A stretch of 64,000 nt of DNA, taken from the NCBI RefSeq assembly GCF_000298175.1, contig NZ_BAGZ01000024.1, positions 1-64,000 of the forward strand, written 5' to 3'. A program made the translations under genes and the position numbers. The notes under the pieces were generated by a model that saw nothing but the letters and a program-made list of their open reading frames with translations, made no database searches and had not been told where the DNA came from. The DNA is from Austwickia chelonae NBRC 105200. GTDB taxonomy: Bacteria > Actinomycetota > Actinomycetes > Actinomycetales > Dermatophilaceae. Positions within the stretch are counted from its first letter, which is position 1. The number at the start of each line of letters is the position of its first letter. Below are positions 1 to 6,448 of this stretch, one piece after another.

Positions 1-119
1 CTGCGGGCGGTCCGGCGCACCTGGAGGGTGATCTCGGCGGCGCGGCGGGTGCGCGGGCGATCCGAGCCCCTGTCGTGCAGGGGCAGATGCCGGGTCATGT
101 GGATGAGGTGGACGTTCAT
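1..119 (-). CDS. Probable 5' end of a gene cut by the window edge
   Basis: An open frame starts at ATG 119 on the minus strand and runs off the left edge (39 codons visible, no stop). Almost every codon ends in G or C, as in the surrounding real genes, and a purine-rich stretch (GAAGAAAGACGAG) lies just upstream as a possible ribosome site. The visible N-terminus is rich in Arg and His and has no signal peptide or membrane segment. I do not recognise a family. An alternative start is the Met at codon 8. The call rests only on codon bias and the upstream purines. Confidence 0.4.
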   Translation of the reverse strand, partial: MNVHLIHMTRHLPLHDRGSDRPRTRRAAEITLQVRRTAR

Positions 120-606
120 GATCTCGTCTTTCTTCACTGGTCTTCGGGGTGACAGCCCTGGTCGGGCGGCGGGCTGTCGTGCATCGTCTAGGTGGGTCGG
201 ACGGGGTTCTTCGCGCCGCAGGACGTCGTCGACCTTCCCGGCGCTCGCGGGCAGACTGACGGTCGGTGGCCGACCGGTGGGTGCCGCCGCGGGGCAGGCG
301 TCGTCGTACGTCGATGCGGTGGTGGTGTCGTAGCCCTGGCGATTCGACGGTGAATCGGCGCTACGGGGCGGCGGCATCGGGCCTGGCTCTGTGCTGCCGC
401 GGGGGCGCGTCCCTGCGCGTGTGTGTCGGTTCTCAGACTGCCTTATCACCTGGGGGGTGGGGCAACTGATTTTGCATACCGTGGGTGGCGTGTCGACGGG
501 GCGGGGTGTGGACGGCCGGGCGGGTGTGGGCCACCGGGCTTCGTGGAGAGTCTTTCTGGGGTTGTCCCGGGGTGTCTTCGGTGCTCCCGGGGCTGTTGTC
601 GCCGCT
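120..606. other. Gap without recognisable gene
   Basis: About 490 bases between the truncated left-edge gene and the terminator of the lipoprotein gene. Open frames here have mixed codon bias and no recognisable product. The stretch around 425-480 is relatively AT-rich and could hold the promoter of the left-edge gene, but I cannot define one. Confidence 0.4.
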
Positions 607-642
607 GCCCGGTCGGTGAGAAGGGGATCTCACCGGCCGGGC
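607..642 (-). terminator. Hairpin terminator after the lipoprotein gene
   Basis: A 15-bp stem (607-621 with 628-642, one G-T pair) and a 6-base loop lie about 40 bases past the stop of the lipoprotein gene. There is no strong T run, as is common in high-GC actinobacteria. Confidence 0.7.
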
Positions 643-680
643 AGCCCCGATGTCGGGTTCGGGATCGGTCCGGTCCGGGA

Positions 681-1424
681 TCATCCGGCGGAGGACTTCA
701 CCTTCTCGAGTTGTTTCGTCAGTACTTTCTCGAGGACTTCTTTGTTGGCCTTCTCGTCGACACCGGTGAGACTCAGGCTCACCAGGTTTCCTCCTTGCGG
801 GGCGCGCACCATGTCCAAGGAGATCTTCTCGGTGCCCATGGTGATGTCCATCCCCAGTGCCGAGGATCCCTTCGTCTCATAGGTGGGTTTGCGGAGTTTC
901 ACCGACAGTTGCTGGCCTTCCCGGGAGAGGTCGAAGGAAGGGCAGGTGCCGACTACTTTCTGCGGGTCCGGCAGCTCGGGGAAATTCTCCTGATATCCGC
1001 GGACGGTGACGGAGAGTTCTCGCCCACCGATAGCGGACTCCGAGGGCTGGGAGAAAGTCAGCTGCGCGTACGCCGACGGTTTACCGAGCTGGGCATTGAA
1101 CTGGGCGAGGGCATTTCGGCAGGCTTCGGAAACCCCTTCGGACTGGTTGAGGAATTCACTGACGGAGGTGTCCTCACGTTCGGGAGCGACTTCGTTGGCT
1201 TCCCCGGCCGACCAGTTCTGTCCGGGGATGTCCCCGGTCTCGACGAGCGCGCCGCGGACCTTCTCCTGGGTGACCGGTCGGTCTCCGCCCCCGCAGCCGG
1301 CCAGGGCCAGAGCGCCCGCGACGAGGACGAGGAACGCTCCGGTGGTCCGGCCCGCACGCCCCCGGACCGTCGGCGCCGCCTCGGCGGACGCGGGGTGGGG
1401 GATCGCTGTCTCAGGAGAGGTCAC
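681..1424 (-). CDS. Putative lipoprotein, function unknown
   Basis: 247 residues. The start is GTG 1424, preceded at 8 bases by AGGAC, which overlaps the stop of the upstream TerC gene. A basic N-terminus and a hydrophobic segment end in the lipobox LAGC near residue 43, so the mature protein should be lipid-anchored outside the membrane. The rest is soluble, with repeated Gly-Gln-Asn-Trp-like and Tyr-Gln motifs of the kind seen in small actinobacterial sensor-like lipoproteins, but I cannot assign a family. It lies only 10 bases after the TerC gene and is probably co-transcribed with it, so it may act in the same metal or envelope stress process (inference). Confidence 0.75.
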   Translation of the reverse strand: MTSPETAIPHPASAEAAPTVRGRAGRTTGAFLVLVAGALALAGCGGGDRPVTQEKVRGALVETGDIPGQNWSAGEANEVAPEREDTSVSEFLNQSEGVSEACRNALAQFNAQLGKPSAYAQLTFSQPSESAIGGRELSVTVRGYQENFPELPDPQKVVGTCPSFDLSREGQQLSVKLRKPTYETKGSSALGMDITMGTEKISLDMVRAPQGGNLVSLSLTGVDEKANKEVLEKVLTKQLEKVKSSAG

Positions 1425-1434
1425 GGGTTCCGTC

Positions 1435-2661
1435 CTAGGCTTTTTCGGGCGGCGGCTGCCGGTTCTCGGTCTCCGCCGGTTGCTGCTGGAGGTAGCGGTC
1501 GTGTGTCTCGTGGGCTTCCTTCAGCCGGGCCAGCAGCTGAGGCTCTTCACGGATGAGACGACGGTACTTCACGGGTAGCGCTGCCAGCGCGGCTTCCTCC
1601 TGCATGAGGCGGCTGTAGTTCTGCTCGCGGACGGCCTGGTCGCTCTCGAATCCGAGGTCGAGATATTGGTCGACATGGCGACGGATGTTGTTGATCGTGG
1701 TGACCGCTTTCCCCCGGGGGCTCAACAGGGAAGCGATGACCGTGAGCGCGAGCACACCGACGATGACCAGGAGGGAGAACTCGACCGAGATCTCCACGAC
1801 CTTCACGGGGTTTCCGTCGTTGATGATCGCCACATTGTTTTCGTGGAGGGCGTGCAGGATCAGTTTGATGCCGATGAAGCCGAGGATCGTCGCCAACCCC
1901 CACGACAAATAGATCAGTCGATCAAGTAGACCGTCCAGTAGGAAGTACAACTGCCGGAGTCCCATGAGGGAGAAAGCCGTTGCGGTGAAAACGATGAAAG
2001 TGGATTGAGTGAGCCCGAAGATCGCCGGAATGGAATCCAACGCGAACATGATGTCGGTGCCGCCGATCGCCACCATGACGAGCAGCATCGGAGTCATCAC
2101 ACGTTTTCCGTCGACCGTCGTGAAAAGTCGGTCGCCATCGTAATGATCAGTTGTATGGATGAATTTCTTGGCGATTCGGATGATCACATTGTCCGCGTCG
2201 TCGTTGTCATGGCCGACGAGCATGTGTCCCGACGTGGCCAGGAGGACCACTCCGAAGAGGTAGAAGACCCAGGCGAACCGGTCGATCATCGCGGCGCCGA
2301 CGAAGATGAAGGCCGTGCGGGCGATCAGGGCGATCACGATGCCGAAGAGCAGGACCTTCTGCTGGTCCGCGCTGGGCACCCGGAAACTGCTCATGATGAT
2401 CAGGAAGACGAAGAGGTTGTCGACCGACAGGGCCTTCTCCGTGATGTAACCGGCGAAGTACTCGGTGCCCATCTGGGAACCGCCGAGGGCGAAGAGACCG
2501 AGACCGAAGACGATCGCGATACCGACGTAGAGCGCCGACCAGATCGCCGCCTCACGCAAGGTCGGCGTATGGGCCTTGCGGACGTGGAAGAAGAAGTCGT
2601 AGACGAGCAGGGCGACGATCAGCGCGATGGATGCGATCCAGGCCGACAGGGAAACGGTCAT
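1435..2661 (-). CDS. TerC/Alx-family integral membrane protein
   Basis: 408 residues from ATG 2661. The open frame extends upstream to 2856, but those 65 extra residues look non-coding and GAGG sits ahead of 2661. The protein has about nine membrane segments and the TerC signature region EKALSVDNLFVF, followed by DIMFALDSIPAIFG, which contains the conserved acidic membrane residues. Family members (TerC, Alx) are linked to tellurite resistance and, better established, to manganese export and folding of secreted proteins. The C-terminal 80 residues form a charged cytosolic tail. It is the first gene of a two-gene unit with the lipoprotein. I looked for a yybP-ykoY manganese riboswitch in the leader and saw none. 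Confidence 0.9.
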   Translation of the reverse strand: MTVSLSAWIASIALIVALLVYDFFFHVRKAHTPTLREAAIWSALYVGIAIVFGLGLFALGGSQMGTEYFAGYITEKALSVDNLFVFLIIMSSFRVPSADQQKVLLFGIVIALIARTAFIFVGAAMIDRFAWVFYLFGVVLLATSGHMLVGHDNDDADNVIIRIAKKFIHTTDHYDGDRLFTTVDGKRVMTPMLLVMVAIGGTDIMFALDSIPAIFGLTQSTFIVFTATAFSLMGLRQLYFLLDGLLDRLIYLSWGLATILGFIGIKLILHALHENNVAIINDGNPVKVVEISVEFSLLVIVGVLALTVIASLLSPRGKAVTTINNIRRHVDQYLDLGFESDQAVREQNYSRLMQEEAALAALPVKYRRLIREEPQLLARLKEAHETHDRYLQQQPAETENRQPPPEKA

Positions 2662-3050
2662 GGAGGGCCTCAAGGTGGTGTGGGGACGTCGGAACGGGGG
2701 AACGCGTCGGCCGGTTCCTTTGTTCCTCAAACGGATATATCGGCTGAAGCAGGGCGGGTCGCCGGGGCGAAGGATTGCGGGCCGGGCTGGGAATCCGAGA
2801 GGGGCGCGCTCACGGAGAAGGTGAATTTTCCATAAAAATCGGTCGACGGAGCGCAAACATCGACCACGACCGTGCAGGTGGCGAGACTTAAACGGTGCGA
2901 ACGAGTCTTAACAGTCAGGTCGTCCGACACGAATGTCGACATTTACTGGTGACTTTAACTGCAAAGGTTCAGTAAAGTTAACCGCGTCGGTGAGGGCCGA
3001 CAGTGACATGGAAGTCACTTGAGGGGAAGAACTATGGAGGCCAACTGATC
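2662..3050. promoter_or_regulatory. Divergent promoter region, AT-rich, with inverted repeats
   Basis: This 389-base region separates the TerC gene (minus) from the small ORF (plus). Around 2926-2985 it becomes AT-rich and contains CGACA-N4-TGTCG, and TTTACTG facing CAGTAAA 22 bases later. These are plausible operators or promoter parts for the divergent pair. No conserved box that I can name is present. Confidence 0.4.
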
Positions 3051-3236
3051 ATGGGTGTCACCACGATTACGCAGGACACGCAAACAACTCCGGTCGCGAG
3101 GCGGCAGCTGCGCCACGTCGAACTCCAGGGGATCGACGCGAGCCGCATCATTTCCAGCCTGTCGGGACGAAATGGCCGGAGCTGGCCGACGGCCTCCCAG
3201 GGCAACGATTCTGAAAACGTTTCCAACACACAATGA
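3051..3236 (+). CDS. Small hypothetical protein (61 aa)
   Basis: ATG 3051 follows GGAGG with a 10-base spacing, which is why I prefer it to the upstream in-frame start at 3003. The product is polar, has no signal peptide or membrane helix, and contains the stretch RRQLRHVELQGIDASRI followed by a Ser/Asn-rich tail. I do not recognise it. Its last codons and stop lie inside the first two of three phased operator palindromes (3212-3268), an odd arrangement. It may instead be an untranslated leader. Confidence 0.4.
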   Translation: MGVTTITQDTQTTPVARRQLRHVELQGIDASRIISSLSGRNGRSWPTASQGNDSENVSNTQ

Positions 3237-3268
3237 AAACGTTTTCAGACCCCTTGAAAACGTTTCCA
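3212..3268. promoter_or_regulatory. Three phased LacI-type operators
   Basis: Three 14-bp palindromes sit at 3212-3225 (TGAAAACGTTTCCA), 3234-3247 (TGAAAACGTTTTCA, perfect) and 3255-3268 (TGAAAACGTTTCCA). Their starts are 22 and 21 bases apart, two helical turns, so bound dimers would line up on one face of the DNA. The sequence fits the general LacI/GalR/CcpA operator pattern with a central CG. No LacI-family regulator is encoded in the window. Confidence 0.75.
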
Positions 3269-3328
3269 CCGGCATAAGAAAGGCCAGTGAGAACGACGGA
3301 AAGTCACGACAACACCAGAGCGAACACA

Positions 3329-3363
3329 CAGAGGGAGGGCCGCTGACAGCAGCCCTCCCTCTG
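3329..3363. terminator. Strong hairpin, probable bidirectional terminator
   Basis: An 11-bp perfect stem (3329-3339 with 3353-3363), extendable by one C-G pair, lies between the operator cluster (plus strand) and the end of the minus-strand gene at 3414. It could stop transcripts from both sides. Confidence 0.7.
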
Positions 3364-3413
3364 CGGCGTCCCAGGCCGACCCGCCACGGACACTGCCGAC
3401 CCGACAGCCACAC

Positions 3414-3920
3414 TCACCCCGCGCGATGCCTCCCCGCCGGACGAACACCCTCCACCAGACGCTCCCGCCATTCCACACCCAGATCCACGACCTCCAAAGA
3501 GATCTCACCCCGCCGATCCAAACCGCCCACCAGGGCCTTCGCCGAATCGCGGGCCTCCTCACAGGCGAAAAGCAACACCGCACGACTCCCCGGATGCGCC
3601 GACGCCACCAAGGACAACGTGAACATGTCCCGCGCCAGATGAGCACCGGCATCCTCCGGCAACACACCCTGATACGAGATCGGGATCACGAACAGGTCCT
3701 CGTCCGGGGAAACCCCGTCCACCTGCACGATCTGATCACCCTCCAGACGCACCGTCCTCGGCGCCAACGGCGGCACATCCTGCCCCGCAGCGAACACGGT
3801 CAACATGTCCCGCTCCGCCATCGCCGGAAGCAACGACGGATGCACATGCCTGGGCGGGCGCACCTTCGCCACGGTCTTCTTCGTCACAGTCGTCGCCTCG
3901 GCGGCGGTGTCGATGTCCAT
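3414..3920 (-). CDS. Hypothetical protein (168 aa)
   Basis: ATG 3920 follows AAGGA at a good distance. The soluble protein begins with a Thr/Lys-rich segment (TVTKKTVAKVRPPRH) and continues with a mixed alpha/beta-looking body. No signal peptide, membrane segment or known motif is visible. GC-rich third positions support it as a gene. It is a single-gene unit, convergent with the small ORF and separated from it by the 3329-3363 hairpin. I cannot suggest a function. Confidence 0.6.
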   Translation of the reverse strand: MDIDTAAEATTVTKKTVAKVRPPRHVHPSLLPAMAERDMLTVFAAGQDVPPLAPRTVRLEGDQIVQVDGVSPDEDLFVIPISYQGVLPEDAGAHLARDMFTLSLVASAHPGSRAVLLFACEEARDSAKALVGGLDRRGEISLEVVDLGVEWRERLVEGVRPAGRHRAG

Positions 3921-4178
3921 CGTGATCCTTCACATCCGAGGATGGGCGGCAAGACAAGAGGTCTCCCACACCCCATCGGCCCCGCCCACGAACCGCTGAA
4001 GGGTTCCGAACGGACACTTTTCGGTGTGCGACGGCGTGTCGAACAGACACGCCGCACGGCCGCACCCACCCCCACGACGACCGGCCGACGACCCAGCACG
4101 GACACTGATCGACAACGGTCTTGCGCACCTGCCCCAAGAAGCCCACCAGATCCCCCCGACATCGGTAGCGTCACCACC

Positions 4179-5435
4179 ATGCACGAACGCGAATACGACA
4201 TCGTCCTCTTCGGTGCGACCGGCTACGTCGGCAGGCTCATCGCCAGACACCTCCTGCACCACGCCCCGGGCGACCTCCGCATCGCGCTCGCCGGACGATC
4301 CCTCAACCGCCTCGAAGCGGTCCGCCGCTGGCTCGGCGGAGAAGCCGTCTCCTGGCCCGCGCTCCGCGCAGACTCCGAGGACATCCCCTCCCTGCAGGAA
4401 ATCGCCCGCCGCACCCAGGTCGTCATCTCCACCGTCGGCCCCTACCACGGAAGAGGACTCGCCCTCGTCGGCGCCTGCGCCACCGCAGGCACCCACTACA
4501 CCGACCTCACCGGAGAAGTCCTCTTCGTCCGAGACAGCATCGACTGCTTCGACCGCGCAGCCCGAAACAGCGGAGCCCGCATCGTGCACAGCTGCGGCGC
4601 CGACGCCGTCCCCTCCGACCTGGCCGTCCTCACCACCGCGCTCGCCGCCCACCAAGCCGGCGACGGCCACCTCGCACAGGTCGACGCCTACTGGCGCGAC
4701 CTACGCGGCGGCGCCTCCGGCGGCACCCTCGCCTCCCTCGCCGAGGACATCCGCGCCAGGCAGACGGACCGGGACAAAGCCCGCCTCGCCGCCGACCCCT
4801 ACGCGCTGAGCCCCGCCCGGGACGACGAACCCGAACCACGCACCGTCCGGAACCGCCTGCACGTCGGACGGGCCCGCAGCATCCCCCACTGGGAGACGCC
4901 CTACCTGCTCTCCGCCTTCAACGCGCAGATCGTGCGCCGCAGCAACGCCCTCACCGACTGGTCCTACGGACGCACCCTCCGCTACCACGAAGCACTCACC
5001 ACCGGACGGAGCCCCCTCGGCGCCGTCCGCGCCGGAGCCCTCGCCACCGGCCAAGCCGCACTGGTGACCGGATTGTCCTCCGCCCCGACCAGGGCGCTGT
5101 GCCGACGGATCCTGCCCGGCCCCGGCCAAGGACCCAGCGAGATCTGCCTCGCCAGAGGACGCTTCATGGTGGAACTCCACGCGGAAACCACCGGTGGCGC
5201 GTCGTGGATCACCCGGTTCGGCGCCCGCAAGGACCCCGGATACACCGGCACCGCCGCGATGATCGGCGAATCGGCGCTGGCCCTCGCCCTCGGCGAACAG
5301 CTCCCCGACCGGGCCGGGGTCCTGACACCCGCCACCGGGATCGGGAACATCCTCACCGACCGGTTGCGCGCCCAAGGGTTCATCATCGACACCCGCCGGG
5401 AGAGCGGCGGCCCCGAACCGACACCCACCCCATGA
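4179..5435 (+). CDS. Saccharopine dehydrogenase-like NAD(P)-binding protein
   Basis: 418 residues from ATG 4179. The N-terminus YDIVLFGATGYVGRLIARHL is a Rossmann dinucleotide-binding motif (GATGYVG), followed by VVISTVGPYHGRGLALVGACA and GTHYTDLTGE. This is the pattern of the saccharopine dehydrogenase-like family that includes mycobacterial trans-acting enoyl reductases. The substrate here is unknown: in mycobacteria relatives reduce polyketide-bound enoyl groups, but no polyketide synthase lies nearby. A weak hydrophobic stretch near residue 290 may associate with the membrane. The stop overlaps the start of the ROK gene (ATGA), so the two are translationally coupled. Confidence 0.8.
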   Translation: MHEREYDIVLFGATGYVGRLIARHLLHHAPGDLRIALAGRSLNRLEAVRRWLGGEAVSWPALRADSEDIPSLQEIARRTQVVISTVGPYHGRGLALVGACATAGTHYTDLTGEVLFVRDSIDCFDRAARNSGARIVHSCGADAVPSDLAVLTTALAAHQAGDGHLAQVDAYWRDLRGGASGGTLASLAEDIRARQTDRDKARLAADPYALSPARDDEPEPRTVRNRLHVGRARSIPHWETPYLLSAFNAQIVRRSNALTDWSYGRTLRYHEALTTGRSPLGAVRAGALATGQAALVTGLSSAPTRALCRRILPGPGQGPSEICLARGRFMVELHAETTGGASWITRFGARKDPGYTGTAAMIGESALALALGEQLPDRAGVLTPATGIGNILTDRLRAQGFIIDTRRESGGPEPTPTP

Positions 5436-6448
5436 ACGGACGCTCCCTGCGCGAGCTGGTCGTCGCCGTCCACATCGACGGCATCGCGATCTCCGCGACA
5501 CTGGTCGACCACGACGGCAACCTGGTCACCGGCGACGAAGGCGAACTCGTCTACCAGGTGGCCACCCCCACCCGGCGAGGCGGGGACGCCGTCGTCGCCC
5601 AGACTCTCCGTCTGATCGAACAGGCCCGCAGCACCGCACCCCGGGACCACCGGACGGTCGCGGTCGGGATCGGCAGCGAAGGAGTGATCGACCGCTCCGG
5701 GCAGGTCGTCTCCGCACCCGCCCATTTCACCGGGTACGCCGGCACCGCACTGACCGCCCGGATCACCGCCGCAGCACACCTGCCCGTGCACGCCGCCACC
5801 GACGTGCACGCCTACGCCCTCGGCGAGGCCTGGCGCGGCGCCGCGGCCGGCGCGAACACGGCGATCTTCATCGGCGTCGGCTCCGGAGTCCACGGATCCC
5901 TACTGATCCACGGCCGACCCTGGCAAGGCGCCCGATGCGTCGCCGGGCAGATCGGCCACACCATCAGCCCGCAAGCACTCGGCCTGACCTGCACCTGCGG
6001 CAAAGAGTCCCACGTGGAAGCCGTCGCCTCCGGGCCGGCCATCCGCGCCGAGTACGAACGACGTGGCGGCGGACACCTACCCACCGGACAAGGGGTGATC
6101 TTCGCCGCCGAACGCGGCGAACCGGTCGCCCTGGAGACGGTCGCTTTCTGCGCGGCCGCCCTCGGCACCACCGTAGGGGCACTGGCCAATGTGGTCGACT
6201 GCGAGATCGCGGTGATCGGCGGACCCGTCCCCGAAGCAGGGCCCTGCTGGTGGGCCCCCATGGAAGAAGCCCTGCGCGCCACCCTCATCGAGGAACTGAC
6301 CGGCCTGCCCGTACGTCGTGCCGAACTCGGCCACGAAGCCGCCCTGGTCGGAGCAGCCAGACTGGCCTGGGACACTGCCGAACGAGCCGCCCGGCAGGCC
6401 ACCTACTCCGGCACGTCCCCCACACCCCGACCCCGGGAATGGCTGTGA
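5432..6448 (+). CDS. ROK-family sugar kinase-like protein
   Basis: 338 residues, starting at ATG 5432 inside the stop of the preceding gene. It has the ROK layout: an N-terminal ATP-phosphate loop region, the central ATDVHAYALGEAWRGA segment, FIGVGSGVHGSLLIHG and a zinc motif. The zinc motif reads GH-(about 10)-CTCGKESHVEA, so the last Cys of the usual CxCGxxGC is replaced by His, and the preceding Gly by Ser. There is no N-terminal winged helix, so this is a kinase type (glucokinase or N-acetylmannosamine kinase-like), not a ROK repressor. The substrate cannot be told. Its 3' end overlaps the convergent oxidase gene by 46 bases. Confidence 0.82.
   Translation: MNGRSLRELVVAVHIDGIAISATLVDHDGNLVTGDEGELVYQVATPTRRGGDAVVAQTLRLIEQARSTAPRDHRTVAVGIGSEGVIDRSGQVVSAPAHFTGYAGTALTARITAAAHLPVHAATDVHAYALGEAWRGAAAGANTAIFIGVGSGVHGSLLIHGRPWQGARCVAGQIGHTISPQALGLTCTCGKESHVEAVASGPAIRAEYERRGGGHLPTGQGVIFAAERGEPVALETVAFCAAALGTTVGALANVVDCEIAVIGGPVPEAGPCWWAPMEEALRATLIEELTGLPVRRAELGHEAALVGAARLAWDTAERAARQATYSGTSPTPRPREWL

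Noticed and set aside
423..1556. Plus-strand frame of 377 codons over the lipoprotein
   Set aside because: Antisense shadow of the lipoprotein and the terminator region; the minus-strand gene has a lipobox and ribosome site.
2662..2960. yybP-ykoY manganese riboswitch before the TerC gene
   Set aside because: I could not find the conserved aptamer segments in the leader on the minus strand.
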